Shown: positions 43,781-53,317 of the stretch, one piece after another
How the letters are laid out: every line of letters begins with the position of its first letter
Numbering within the stretch: position 1 is the first letter of the stretch
Source of the DNA: Hyphomicrobium sp.
GTDB lineage: Bacteria; Pseudomonadota; Alphaproteobacteria; Rhizobiales; Hyphomicrobiaceae
Direction of reading: 5' to 3'
Assembly: GCF_009026145.1 (NCBI RefSeq)
Contig: NZ_WBUE01000019.1
Span: 20,626 to 84,625, forward strand
Length of the DNA stretch: 64,000 nucleotides
Made by a program: the position numbers and the translations under genes
Notes under the pieces: generated by a model
What the model was told of the DNA's origin: nothing
Seen by the model: the letters and a program-made list of their open reading frames with translations, nothing else
The model's database searches: none

Positions 43781-45166
43781 TTAGTAGCGGCTCATGTCAG
43801 GTCGGCCGACGGTGTGTTGCGTTCCCGCCAAAGGCACCATGGCCATGGCAGAAGCTTCCATGGTGAGGGCTGCGAGATCCTCTGGCTCCAGCGAGTGGAT
43901 GTTGGTCTTGCCACAGGCGCGCGCCATCATCTGGCACTCCATAGTGAGCGTGTGCAGGAAGTTATAGACACGCTCGGCAGCCATGTCGGGATCGAGACGC
44001 TTGCGCAGGATCGGATCCTGTGTGGCGACCCCAACTGGGCAGCGCCCGGTGTGGCAGTGGTAGCAGTAACCGGGAGGAACACCGACCTCGGTTTCGTAAT
44101 CGGCTTCGGGGATCGCCTTGTTGCAGTTGAGCGCTATGAGGACCGAATGGCCGATTGCAACTGCGTCCGCGCCAAGAGCCAGGGCCTTTGCGATGTCGGA
44201 ACCGTTACGGATGCCGCCGGCGTACACCAGCGAGATTTGGCCCGACATGCCGACGTCGTTCAACGCCTTACGCGCCTGACGGATGGCGGCGATGCCAGGA
44301 ACGCCCGTGTCCTCTGTCGCCAAGTGAGGGCCTGCACCGGTACTGCCTTCCATGCCGTCAATGTAAATCACATCCGGCCCGGTCTTGGCCGCCATACGCA
44401 CGTCGTCGTAGACGCGCGCCGCACCGAGCTTCAACTGGATTGGTATCTCGTGGTTCGTCGCCTCGCGAACCTCCTGGATCTTAAGGGCCAGATCGTCGGG
44501 TCCCAGCCAGTCGGGATGACGCGCCGGCGAGCGCTGATCGATACCGGCAGGCAGCGAGCGCATCTCGGCCACCTGGTCGGTGACCTTCTGGCCCATGAGG
44601 TGGCCGCCGAGGCCGACCTTGCACCCTTGACCGATGAAGAACTCAACGCCATCAGCCAAGCGCAAGTGGTGGGGGTTAAAGCCGTAGCGACTCTGGATGC
44701 ACTGGTAGTACCACTTGCTGGAGTAGCGGCGTTCGTCGGGGATCATGCCGCCTTCACCGGAGCACGTCGCCGATCCCGCCATCGTGGCACCACGGGCAAG
44801 CGCGATCTTCGCCTCATAGGAGAGCGCGCCGAAGCTCATGCCAGTGACATATACGGGAATGTCTAGCACCATCGGCCGCTTGGCACGCGGGCCAAGCACT
44901 GTCTTGGTGATGCACTTCTCGCGATAGCCCTCAATGACGAAGCGCGTCAGCGTGCCGGGAAGGAAAGTCAGGTCGTCCCAATGCGGAATTTTCTTGAACA
45001 AAGAGAACCCGCGCATGCGGTAGCGACCGAGCTCCGCCTTGATGTGGATGTCGTCGATAACCTCCGGCGTGAAGATCCGGCTGTGGCCAAGCAGCTGCTT
45101 ATTGCGGGCACCCGGATCGAAAGCCTCCGGATCGCGGGCCTTTGCTGGCGCTGGTTTTGCACTCAT
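43781..45166 (-). CDS. mgsC: N-methylglutamate synthase subunit C / GlxD-like FMN-binding glutamate synthase domain
   Basis: 461 residues matching the FMN-binding central domain of glutamate synthase. Landmarks are the TGMSFGALSYEAKIALARGA segment, CSGEGGMIPDER, IQLKLGAARVYDDVRMAAKTG, and the Fe-S cysteine motif CYHCHTGRCPVGVATQDP. In the N-methylglutamate pathway MgsC with MgsA and MgsB transfers methylamine to glutamate; the rhizobial homologues are named GlxD. It follows mgsB by 14 bp. Confidence 0.88.
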   Translation of the reverse strand: MSAKPAPAKARDPEAFDPGARNKQLLGHSRIFTPEVIDDIHIKAELGRYRMRGFSLFKKIPHWDDLTFLPGTLTRFVIEGYREKCITKTVLGPRAKRPMVLDIPVYVTGMSFGALSYEAKIALARGATMAGSATCSGEGGMIPDERRYSSKWYYQCIQSRYGFNPHHLRLADGVEFFIGQGCKVGLGGHLMGQKVTDQVAEMRSLPAGIDQRSPARHPDWLGPDDLALKIQEVREATNHEIPIQLKLGAARVYDDVRMAAKTGPDVIYIDGMEGSTGAGPHLATEDTGVPGIAAIRQARKALNDVGMSGQISLVYAGGIRNGSDIAKALALGADAVAIGHSVLIALNCNKAIPEADYETEVGVPPGYCYHCHTGRCPVGVATQDPILRKRLDPDMAAERVYNFLHTLTMECQMMARACGKTNIHSLEPEDLAALTMEASAMAMVPLAGTQHTVGRPDMSRY

Positions 45167-45180
45167 GGGTCGTATTCCTC

Positions 45181-46023
45181 CTAAAGCACCAGTTTCTTTT
45201 CGGTTGGCTCCAGAGTGTCGTAATTCCAGAGCTGCTTACCTGAGACGATCTTCGTCATTTTACGAAGGTCTTTCGGCGGATCGATCTCGTACATCGCGAG
45301 CTTGCGCGAGAGCCAATCGACATCGAGGTCGGTCATTTCGGCCTCAATGGCGTCAACTCCGAGACTGGCGATCTTGCCGCCAACGTAAATGGTGCCGTCG
45401 TACATGCTATCGCCCAAGTTGGCGCCGGCATCGCCCAGCACAACCATGCGACCGCGCTGCATCATGAAGCCGGAAAAGGCACCTGTGCGGCCACCAACGA
45501 TGATGGAGCCGCCCTTCTGGTCGATACCGGTCCTAGCGCCGACATCACCTTTGCAGACGAGGTCGCCGCCGCGCAGAGCAGCTCCAAAGCAGGAACCAGC
45601 GTTCTTTTCGACGACGACCGTGCCGGCGAGCATGTTCTCGGCGCATGACCAACCGACGCGGCCCTTGATCGTGACGTTGGGGCCGTCGAGCAAGCCGCAT
45701 CCAAAATAGCCGAGCGAGCCTTCGTAATAGATCCTCGCGCGGTTCAGTAATCCGACCCCAATCGAGTGCTTGGCGCCCGGGTTCTTGACGACGATGGTGC
45801 CGTTGCCATGGCTCATCAATTCTCGGATCTTGAGGTTGATGTCGTGCGTATCCATGCTCGCGGCATCGAACTCGGCGCGCTTATTGAAATCGACCTCGTA
45901 TGCCCACGGATAGGTGAATCGGTCCTCGGCTTTCGTGCTGACGTCGAAGAAGCGCTGCTGCGTGCGGCCGAGCAGCACTTCACTGTGCATACCCTGGCCT
46001 TCGAGGCTTGCTAGTTTTGCCAT
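45181..46023 (-). CDS. mgsB: N-methylglutamate synthase subunit B / GlxC-like GXGXG protein
   Basis: 280 residues. The C-terminal two thirds form the beta-helix of glutamate synthase domain 3, with repeated G-x-x-G-x-x-x-G turns (for example GGSIIVGGRTGAFSGF and VLGDAGANLGDSMYDGTIYVGG). It is a structural partner of MgsA and MgsC. The start overlaps the mgsA stop by 13 bp. Confidence 0.88.
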   Translation of the reverse strand: MAKLASLEGQGMHSEVLLGRTQQRFFDVSTKAEDRFTYPWAYEVDFNKRAEFDAASMDTHDINLKIRELMSHGNGTIVVKNPGAKHSIGVGLLNRARIYYEGSLGYFGCGLLDGPNVTIKGRVGWSCAENMLAGTVVVEKNAGSCFGAALRGGDLVCKGDVGARTGIDQKGGSIIVGGRTGAFSGFMMQRGRMVVLGDAGANLGDSMYDGTIYVGGKIASLGVDAIEAEMTDLDVDWLSRKLAMYEIDPPKDLRKMTKIVSGKQLWNYDTLEPTEKKLVL

Positions 46024-46949
46024 ACGCGGACGTCTCCTTCATAAGGGTCGAATGTTTCGATTTCGTCGGGGAAGATTGATCGGATGGCAACTTCCTCGCT
46101 CGCCAGTGCGACGAGTTCCTTGCCTTCGTAGAGAACCATGGGCTTGGCGGCCATCGTATCCTTGGCCATGCCGAGGCTGTCGGAGGTGGCCACAAGATAG
46201 GTGAATACGCCATCGAGTTCTTCGATCGAACGGCGCATGGCGTCTTCGAGCGTGTCGCCCTGATTCATGCGATCGGCGAGGTAGACGGCGATCAGCTCAC
46301 TGTCGCAGTTCGACATGAAGCGGGAACCTCGGCGCTCTAGTTCGCGCCGGTTGTTCCAGTAGTTGGTGAGCTGGCCGTTGTGCACGACGGAGACATCGTT
46401 GAACGGGTACGCCCAGTACGGATGCGCCGAGCGAATGTCGACATCTGATTCAGTCGCCATGCGTGTATGGCCGAGGGCGTGTGTGCCGTGGAAAGCTTTT
46501 AGCTTGTACTGATCGGAGACCGTCTTCGCATCGCCCAAGTCCTTCACCAACTCGAGCGCATTTCCGATCGAAAGCAGCTCGACACCTTCAATCTCCTCGA
46601 GGTTGTCGACAAGCTTCTTAAGCTCGCCACTGTACTCGAAGACATACTTGAAAGCGTAGTCCGTGGCTTCCTTCGCCTCGGCTGGTTTGACATTGAGGTG
46701 CCGAAGGCGGTGATCGACCTCGGCGCGGCGCTCGTTGATTTGCTCTCTGATCTTGAAGCCGTGGCGCAGGTCATCCTGCTCGGCCACCTTGAAACGCATC
46801 ACGTATCGGTTTGCACCTTTGGTCTCTCCGTAAAGGGCATAGCCGGTCGAATCGGGCCCTCGATGCTTGAGTGATTGAAGCATCGCCGTCATTTCTTTGC
46901 CGATATCCCCGCCGCGTCCTCTATGCAGCAGGCCTGCAATTCCACACAT
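46011..46949 (-). CDS. mgsA: N-methylglutamate synthase subunit A / GlxB-like class II glutamine amidotransferase
   Basis: 312 residues from the ATG at 46949, which yields MCGIAGLLHRG with the catalytic Cys at position 2. Further class II amidotransferase landmarks are ALGHTRMATESDVDIRSAHP, VVHNGQLTNYW and MSNCDSELIAVYLADRM. An open frame continues upstream, but the nucleophile must be N-terminal, which fixes the start. In MgsABC this subunit provides the glutaminase-like site. It lies 98 bp after the glutamine synthetase gene. Confidence 0.9.
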   Translation of the reverse strand: MCGIAGLLHRGRGGDIGKEMTAMLQSLKHRGPDSTGYALYGETKGANRYVMRFKVAEQDDLRHGFKIREQINERRAEVDHRLRHLNVKPAEAKEATDYAFKYVFEYSGELKKLVDNLEEIEGVELLSIGNALELVKDLGDAKTVSDQYKLKAFHGTHALGHTRMATESDVDIRSAHPYWAYPFNDVSVVHNGQLTNYWNNRRELERRGSRFMSNCDSELIAVYLADRMNQGDTLEDAMRRSIEELDGVFTYLVATSDSLGMAKDTMAAKPMVLYEGKELVALASEEVAIRSIFPDEIETFDPYEGDVRVWQN

Positions 46950-47047
46950 TCTGCGATCTCCTACCGGGTTCTCTCTCAGCTTCATCGTCGAGTGCCTGCC
47001 AATTCCGCCGTACGTACGGTCCGAAGGGATTGGCGGCACCTTAGACA

Positions 47048-48562
47048 TCACGGCAGACAGTCGAGGTACCGTTCCACATCCCACTCGGTGACGGTGGCGT
47101 TGAAGCGGGCCCATTCGTCGCCTTTGTAGTGGGTGAAGACCTTGTACATCTCGTCGGGCAAGGCCTTCTTGATGACCTCGTCCTCATCGAGCCGCTCGAG
47201 CGCCTGACCCAGCGTCAGCGGCAATTTCTTCACGGCTTTGCCCTCCTTCATCGCCTCGTAGATGTTGCGACTCTCCGGCTCCCCCGGATCCAGCTTGCGG
47301 CTTAGGCCATCATCGAAGGCCATCAGCAGCGCAGAGGCGAGAAGGTAGGGATTGACCATGCTGTCGACGGCCCGGTACTCGAAGCGTCCCGGCGCCGATA
47401 CACGCAGGCCGCAGGTGCGGTTCTGGTAGCCCCAGTCAGCATAGACGGGCGCCCAAAAGCCTTGATCCCAGAGCCGGCGGTAAGAGTTCACCGTCGAGCA
47501 ACCGATCGCCGTGAGCGCAGGTAAGTGATCAATCACCCCGCCGATGCAATGAAGGCCAATGGGACCCGGCTTTTTGGGATGAGCGCGAGAATCCGGCATG
47601 AAGTGGTTCGTGCCACCACTTCTATATGTAAACACCTCGGGCATGCCGGGTAGCTGTTCATTGCCCAGCGGATTGACTTCGTCGTCACCGGCGCTCCACA
47701 AAGAAACATTAGTGTGGCAACCGTTGGCGGCAACTCCCATGAAGGGTTTCGTCATGAAGCAGGCGATGAGATTGAACTCACGCGCCACCTGGGCGCATAT
47801 TTGGCGATAAGTTGCCAACCGATCAGCGGTGCGCAAAGCATCGTCAAAGGCGAAGTTCAACTCGAGCTGTCCGGGCGCGTCCTCATGATCCCCCTGGATC
47901 ATGTCGAGACCCATTTGACCAGCGTATTCGATCACCCGCATCGATACGGGACGCAGACTTTCGAACTGGTCGATATGGTAACAGTAGGGCTTGGAGAATC
48001 CACCGTCTGGCTTTCCAAGCTCATCCTTCTTCAACCACATCATTTCGGGTTCGCAACCCATGCGCAGATGCATCTTATGCTTCTTCTGGAATTCTCCATG
48101 ATGAATGCGCAAGTTACCCCGGCAGTCGGATGAAAGGTGCCCGCCGCCATTGGCGTCCTCTTCGCGATTGCGGAAACAGGTGCAGAAGACACGCGCTACT
48201 CGCTTGTCCCAGGGAAGCTGCAGGAACGTCTCCGGGTCGGGGATCCCGATCAACTCGGAGGCTTCCGGGCCGTACCCGATGTACTGACCATGGCGGTCAA
48301 TGAAGAGATTCGCTGTCGCGCCGTAAACGAGCTGAAAGCCCTTTTCGGCCGCGCGTTCCCAATGACTGGCGGGGATGCCCTTGCCGACGATCCTGCCGGT
48401 CACGGAAATGAACTGATAGTAGATATATTTAATGCCGAGCTTGTCGATCTTCTCTCGCACTTGTCGGACAAGATCGCTGCGGCCGGGTGCGTTTACGTGT
48501 CGGTCCAGTTCGCTCGCAACGAAGGAACTCACTGGCTTTTCGACTTCGGTGGTCCTGAACAT
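47048..48562 (-). CDS. gmaS: GmaS/GlnT-type glutamine synthetase family ligase
   Basis: 504 residues of the glutamine synthetase fold. The N-terminal beta-grasp part is KLGIKYIYYQFISVTGRIVGKGIP, the metal and glutamate sites lie in MGCEPEMMW and QGDHEDAPGQLELNFAFDDALRTAD, followed by FMTKPFMGVAANGCHTNVSLW and RFEYRAVDSMVNPYL. Divergence from housekeeping GlnA and the position ahead of mgsABC favour gamma-glutamylmethylamide synthetase, the first methylamine-activating step. The rhizobial glxBCD-glnT cluster has a similar layout, so glutamine synthetase activity in another pathway is the alternative. Confidence 0.75.
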   Translation of the reverse strand: MFRTTEVEKPVSSFVASELDRHVNAPGRSDLVRQVREKIDKLGIKYIYYQFISVTGRIVGKGIPASHWERAAEKGFQLVYGATANLFIDRHGQYIGYGPEASELIGIPDPETFLQLPWDKRVARVFCTCFRNREEDANGGGHLSSDCRGNLRIHHGEFQKKHKMHLRMGCEPEMMWLKKDELGKPDGGFSKPYCYHIDQFESLRPVSMRVIEYAGQMGLDMIQGDHEDAPGQLELNFAFDDALRTADRLATYRQICAQVAREFNLIACFMTKPFMGVAANGCHTNVSLWSAGDDEVNPLGNEQLPGMPEVFTYRSGGTNHFMPDSRAHPKKPGPIGLHCIGGVIDHLPALTAIGCSTVNSYRRLWDQGFWAPVYADWGYQNRTCGLRVSAPGRFEYRAVDSMVNPYLLASALLMAFDDGLSRKLDPGEPESRNIYEAMKEGKAVKKLPLTLGQALERLDEDEVIKKALPDEMYKVFTHYKGDEWARFNATVTEWDVERYLDCLP

Positions 48563-48637
48563 AAAATCCTCTCCAACTTGACGTTTCCTCGTGTTTTTTG
48601 TTGTCGTGTCTCTACTCTTTCTAAGCGGAGTCGAACT

Positions 48638-49996
48638 TCAGCTCCACGGATAAGGACTGTTGGATACCGGGTGCAGTTCCCCTCTTACGTATCGATCAAA
48701 TCGGAACGGCTCCAGGAGTCGATTGGTGGTGCCGGTCAATTCAGTGGCTACCAACTCTCCGACGCCGATCATTTTGTAACCATGATTGCTGTCGGCGATT
48801 ACGTAGACATTCTCACAAAACCGATCGAAGATCGGGAAGTTGTCTGGCGTGAAGCAGCCGATGCCACCAGAGGGCTCGTCGCGATACTTACCGCTTTGAC
48901 CAACAAAGCGGGCCTGACAATGTGCGAGCGCCGAACACCACATGCGCCGAAAATCCTCGCCGACTATGAAGTCCGGACTCGCGGGACCATAGGGATCGAC
49001 GGCAACTTTGTCTGGGTCTGTATTGATCTTGAGCGGCATAGCCCCGCCCTGCACGCCGCCAAAATAGAAGTCGGGCTTGTAGTAGATGCCCCACAATTTG
49101 TCGGTGATCAGCGAGCCATCGATATCTGAATAGAGGGGCGCATCTGTATCGACGTGGATAACGGGTGGCATGTTGCCGTCATTGGTCTTCTGGCGCCTCG
49201 GGTCGACGCCAAGCGTACCCTCCTGCAGGGACCAGAACGTCCACATCTGCACATCGTCGTGCAGCTTTCCGTCGCGACCCTTAATCGATATGGAATTCGG
49301 CAAGTACAGCATGTCCCAGATCTGCTTGATCCATGGACCGGCGCCGACAACGACCTGCTCGCAACGCACCTTGCCTTTGTCCGTCACGACGGTGCGCACT
49401 GCGCTTGAGGAGCCGTTGCTGCGCTCGAAGCCAGTAACCTTTACCCCCGTTTCAATGCGCACGCCTTCCGATCGGGCCAGCCTAGCGAGGCCCTCCACGC
49501 TTCGCATGTTGTTGGCATAGCCGCCCTTCTTTTCATGCAGAACAGAGGTGATGTTTTGGGCCTGCCAATCGCCGAACAGGCCCTTCATGTAGGCGTCGCA
49601 ATCCTTCGCGCCCTCAACAAATACGGACGGATAGGCAATTGCCTTCTCCTGCTCGTAAATCGTACCAACCTGCTCATGCATGCATTCTGGGCTGATCTGC
49701 ATGTAGCCGACAGAGTGGTAGCTGAGCACCGCCGTATGACGTTCCCAGACGGAAACGCTGTGCGCCATCAGTTCACGCATGGCCGGCTGGTAGTAATTGT
49801 TGCGCACCACGCCGCAGGCGATACCAGATGCTCCAGAGCCGATGTGCCCTTTGTCGAGTACCAGGACGTCCGCCCCTGACCCCCGACTCTGCTCGCGCAA
49901 CCGCTTCGCCAAGTGATAGGCGGTGCTGAGGCCGTGAACCCCGCCACCAATAACCACGAATGTCACTCCATCCGGCAACGGCATTGCCATCCCCAC
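48638..49996 (-). CDS. FAD-dependent amine oxidoreductase (DAO/SoxB-like)
   Basis: 452 residues. The FAD-binding motif is FVVIGGGVHGLSTAYHLAKRL and the second half has VVVGAGPWIKQIWD and IADSNHGYKMIGVGELVATEL. It is related to but longer than SoxB and lacks the RHDAVAW covalent-flavin segment seen in the mgdA product. It is the first gene of the minus-strand C1-amine operon and divergent from the gntR-like gene. It may demethylate an upstream intermediate such as a methylated glycine or amine; the substrate is not known. Confidence 0.8.
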   Translation of the reverse strand: MGMAMPLPDGVTFVVIGGGVHGLSTAYHLAKRLREQSRGSGADVLVLDKGHIGSGASGIACGVVRNNYYQPAMRELMAHSVSVWERHTAVLSYHSVGYMQISPECMHEQVGTIYEQEKAIAYPSVFVEGAKDCDAYMKGLFGDWQAQNITSVLHEKKGGYANNMRSVEGLARLARSEGVRIETGVKVTGFERSNGSSSAVRTVVTDKGKVRCEQVVVGAGPWIKQIWDMLYLPNSISIKGRDGKLHDDVQMWTFWSLQEGTLGVDPRRQKTNDGNMPPVIHVDTDAPLYSDIDGSLITDKLWGIYYKPDFYFGGVQGGAMPLKINTDPDKVAVDPYGPASPDFIVGEDFRRMWCSALAHCQARFVGQSGKYRDEPSGGIGCFTPDNFPIFDRFCENVYVIADSNHGYKMIGVGELVATELTGTTNRLLEPFRFDRYVRGELHPVSNSPYPWS

Positions 49997-50063
49997 TGAG
50001 CCACAAGAGACCAGATAACCAAGTAACCCCGTACCGAGTCCTTCCTAGCACGCCTCCAATAAT

Positions 50064-50100
50064 GTGCCAAATTAATAAATTGGTATACGAGTGGTATGCA
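50064..50100. promoter_or_regulatory. Putative GntR-type operator between the FAD oxidoreductase and gntR-like genes
   Basis: Contains GTGCCAAAT at 50064-50072, TTGGTATAC at 50080-50088 and TGGTATGC at 50092-50099. GTGCCAAAT followed by a TTGGtAT-type element also occurs in front of the trimethylamine dehydrogenase gene (55788-55813), with different spacing. Confidence 0.4.
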
Positions 50101-50155
50101 TCCGTTGGCTAACGCTCATAGGACTGGCGCCAGTAAGCACGCTATTATGGGCGCT

Positions 50156-50876
50156 ATGAGCAGCAAAACTTCACGCTTGAAGCCCCAGCATGCGTCTCTG
50201 GCGCGAGGCGGGCGATCTATCGCTCGCGAGCTACAGGCGGCCATAAAGGGCGGCATTTTCGCGCATCGAGAGCGACTTCCGACAGAACGGCAACTCGCCG
50301 TCGCTTATCGGACTTCGCGGACGACTATCCGAAAGGCACTGCTGCTTCTCGAAGAGGAAGAACTCATAGAGCGCCGACCAGGTAGCGGCACGTACGCTAG
50401 CTTTGAAGCAACGAAAATTGGCCAGGATATCGCCGAACAAACTAGCCCACTTGAGCTAATCGAAGTCCGCGCCGCGATCGAGCCGCAAGTCGTTCGGATG
50501 GCGGTCTTACACGCCAGTAAGCGCGAACTTGAGAGATTGCGGGTGCTACTTAACGGACTCCTTGAAGCCGAGCGTGATCGCGATTCTGTGCGCTATTCGC
50601 AAGCGGACGAGCAGTTTCACCTGGCCCTCGGCATCATCCACCGCTAATCCCCTTCTCGTCCGGCTCTACCAGGAGATCAACGCCATCAGGGTACACGCGC
50701 TCTGGGCCCATATGCGTAATAAGATCGTCAATGCGGAAAATATGCGCGCCTACAATCAGCAGCACGCGGCCATACTGCGGGCGATCCAAGCGCGCGATGC
50801 TGCGCTAGCTGCCGAGACTATGACGCAACACATAGAGAAGGCTCGCAACGACCTGATCGGCGCGCATAGTTCCTGA
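50156..50876 (+). pseudogene. GntR/FadR-family regulator broken by a single-base frameshift
   Basis: The first part, from the ATG at 50156, encodes a GntR winged helix (ERLPTERQLAVAYRTSRTTIRKALLLLEEEELIERRPGSGTY) and the start of an FCD domain. The frame stops at 50647 just after QFHLALGIIHR. The continuing FCD domain (NPLLVRLYQEINAIRVHALW through HAAILRAIQARD) is in another frame up to 50876. Removing one G at about 50630 restores LALASSTANPLL, the usual FCD sequence. Either a recent inactivation or a sequencing error explains this. An upstream ATG at 50096 is also in frame. Confidence 0.8.
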
Positions 50877-51145
50877 CGCGACGAGACGGGGTTGCCGCCG
50901 GTTCCGAATAGCGAAGCGCGCCGAGGCTGCCTGTTGGCGCGAGAAGCGATCATGGCCCTTGGTACCGGCAGTCGCGCGCCCTAGGCGACGCAACAGCCGC
51001 CGACTTCCTGCACGCTGTGGTGAAATGCGTCATCCTTGATCGTGGTCCGCGGCCCAGCATTGGACAACCTGACGCTCATGCCGGTCTCGGCAGCGCCTTG
51101 TGATGGTCGGCGAGGTATTGCTGGCCTACATGTGGTTCGATATGG

Positions 51146-51253
51146 TATTATATTGGTACATGATTGCTGGCGCTTGACGTTTCCTCCGCTGCCCGCGCTC
51201 CCGGCAAGGCAGCGCAACTAGAGCCCGTGCCTTAGAGGTACGGGCTCTTTTTT
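51146..51253 (+). ncRNA. Candidate small RNA with CU-rich segment and intrinsic terminator
   Basis: An extended -10 (TGGTATTAT, 51143-51151) predicts a start near 51158. The following ~95 nt has no plausible frame. It contains the single-stranded TTTCCTCC, a 7-bp hairpin (CGCTGCC at 51187-51193 with GGCAGCG at 51208-51214, loop containing GCTCCC), and a strong terminator. Anti-Shine-Dalgarno CCTCC motifs and two hairpins are typical of alphaproteobacterial trans-acting sRNAs. It could instead be the 3' end of a longer transcript. Confidence 0.5.
51221..51253 (+). terminator. Rho-independent terminator
   Basis: GAGCCCGTGCC at 51221-51231 pairs with GGTACGGGCTC at 51237-51247 (11 bp including one G-U pair; loop TTAGA) and is followed by TTTTTT at 51248-51253. 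It is the strongest intrinsic terminator seen in the window. Confidence 0.88.
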
Positions 51254-51417
51254 CTCATCGAGTTCAATGCTCAGTGGGCGGCCTAGTTGCACGCGAGCAC
51301 ACTTCGCGGCAGAACCCAAAGTCGCTGGACGGCAAGGCCAGTCGCCAAAGCGCACGGGTGGAAAGCTGCGCGGAGAGAGCGCGACCAACCAGCGGGCACA
51401 GCGTCGGGCCTGGGCGG

Positions 51418-52146
51418 TCACATAAAGTCACGCCCGTGGACCAGCGCTGTCAGATATGCTGCTGCAAGCAGCCGCCGCTGGTCACACAACTCAGACGGCC
51501 GCTCGCTGGTCCAAACCGCGAGCCTCGTCTTCGCGGTCTCGCAGAGACATCGCGGCGCCTCAGCGTCATGCCCATCGGCATCGCAACGACGACCAAGTGA
51601 TTCCAATCGCGCCGAGAAGACCTGAAGCATCGTGGCAAATTGCGGATCGGTCGCGCCGCAAGAGGTGCGCCGCAATCGGATACTCTCCTCAATGAGCTCA
51701 TCAGCTTCACGGTCCAAGTTGAGATGGTATTTGACGAGTGCCAGATTGAATTTTGTTAGCGCAATCGAGCCCCTCAGGAGGTCCTTGTTGCGGGACCTCC
51801 TGAATGCCTGATAGCTTGCCATGTGGCGTTGCTCCATGCGCAGATGAAAGACCGAGCTGCGAGCCGCGACTGACATTTCCATGGTGTCAATCCAGGCAAG
51901 CCCACTTGCCCAAAGCGCGACCGCATCCTCGAATGCCGCGCGCGCATCCGGCATTTGTCCGGCTGTGAACAACGTGATTCCGAAATTGCTCGCGCTTGCT
52001 GCGCGACGCGGGTCACCGGCCGGGAGGTCTGCGGCAAGCTCGCGAGCGCGATCCCAGAGATGGCAGGCCTCACGCCACCGCACGGTTTCGTAGGCTTCAC
52101 ACGCAGCGGCGCTCAAAGCCTCCCACTTCCATTCGGACGTGACCAT
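51418..52146 (-). CDS. TPR-like helical repeat protein
   Basis: 242 residues from the ATG at 52146 (MVTSEWKWEALSAAACEAYE). It is helical, with TPR-like pairs: YETVRWREACHLWDRARELA, ASNFGITLFTAGQMPDARAAFEDAVALW, and TKFNLALVKYHLNLDREADELIEESIRLR. No enzymatic motif, signal or membrane segment is present. It may be a scaffold or regulatory partner in the amine locus; position is the only hint. An in-frame ATG further upstream would add 26 residues of unlikely composition. Confidence 0.6.
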   Translation of the reverse strand: MVTSEWKWEALSAAACEAYETVRWREACHLWDRARELAADLPAGDPRRAASASNFGITLFTAGQMPDARAAFEDAVALWASGLAWIDTMEMSVAARSSVFHLRMEQRHMASYQAFRRSRNKDLLRGSIALTKFNLALVKYHLNLDREADELIEESIRLRRTSCGATDPQFATMLQVFSARLESLGRRCDADGHDAEAPRCLCETAKTRLAVWTSERPSELCDQRRLLAAAYLTALVHGRDFM

Positions 52147-52379
52147 CGTGCCTCGCCTTATTCGCATGCACCTCTGAACCACAATATACCATCGGTCCAG
52201 TGCGCGACGCTGCCGTACAGCCATATTTTCAACGATCAGATTTAGACGAGAAGTTTTAGATTTGTGCCCGAGTGGCCTGCTGTGGCGCGCAAGTAGTCTA
52301 TATGAGGTGGATCGATCGCGGGCTGGCCGGGCGCAATGTAGCCGCGAGACAGGGGATCATGCACACAAGGGAGGAACCA

Positions 52380-52870
52380 GTGTCGAACAACTTGCTGTCA
52401 CATAAGATCAGTCGCCGCCGCTTTCTGCAGACAACTGCGACGCGGCGCTCTCGCTGAGTTCGGGGGAATATCCGGCGCGGCCCACGCTGCCGAGAAGGTT
52501 GTGAGAATCGGGTTCCTGGCCCCATTGACCGGTGCAGTCGCCGCTTGGGGCAAGCCTGGACTTGATGGCTGCAAGATCTGGGCTGACTGGACCAATGCGG
52601 CAGGGGCATCAAGGTTGGAGAGGATAAGTATAGAGTTGAGTTCGTCGCGTACGACGAGGAGCGTGACGCCGGCAAGGCGCGTACCGGCGCGACCAAGCTG
52701 ATCAAAGAAGACGGCGTCAGGTTCATTATGATGCTTGGCGCGACCCGTGGCCAGGCGTGCAGCAGATCGCGGCCAAGGAGGGAATGCTGGTTTCGACGCT
52801 GCTTCCGAGCGATCTCACGCCCCAGGTGGCGATAACCGGTGCCAATCATATCAGGTCACTCCTTGGCAAC
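52380..52870 (+). pseudogene. ABC-type amide/urea substrate-binding protein, frameshifted remnant
   Basis: Starts at a GTG after GGGAGG and encodes a Tat signal (SRRRFLQTT). At least three frameshifts, near 52443, 52608 and 52735, are needed to read on through VRIGFLAPLTGAVAAWGKPG, then RVEFVAYDEERDAGKARTG and KEDGVRFIMMLG, then GVQQIAAKEGMLVSTLLPSDLTPQ. Homology ends near 52870, so the C-terminal two thirds are gone. Frames and segment order match the intact paralogue at 53318, which has the same LLPSDL motif. Downstream 52871-53317 holds no recognised gene. Confidence 0.8.
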
Positions 52871-53317
52871 TTGAGAGCGCCCAACTTAGGAGCTGCGCTA
52901 TCTTCCACAGCTTTGCCGATTGGATCGATCACCGATCTCCGATGCTCTTGCGGCCGCCGGCATATCTGGGTATGCGGTCGCGTCGATGGCCGGGTTGCGT
53001 GACGCCCGGTTGGTCGATGGGTGGGCACAGCGGCGTCGGAAGCCGGGCGCGTCGCATCGCCAAGAAGCGATCGCGTTCAAGGTGATCCCGGCGCGGACCT
53101 AGCCGCGATGTGAGCCTGGTGCCCAGGTTCGGAGTTTGAGAAGGGCTTGGCGTCTCTGCCGCGGCCAGAGTAGCATCGCTCGCAGGTACTGGGTGCAGCT
53201 GACATGCGACGGGACCTCAGCCCAAGAGAACCGACCATGGAGTGGTTTGATCCGCGAAAGAGGCCGCACTCTGTTGCGTTCTCAATCGAATGCAAGAAAG
53301 GCATCTGGCGCGAATAA

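Noticed and set aside
48575..48610. TTGACGTTTCCTC near the GS start, also present in the candidate sRNA.
   Set aside because: A 13-base match at two sites with no shared structure or terminator; likely coincidence.
52920..53102. A 60-codon frame after the binding-protein pseudogene.
   Set aside because: No family resemblance and no ribosome site; it sits in decayed sequence.
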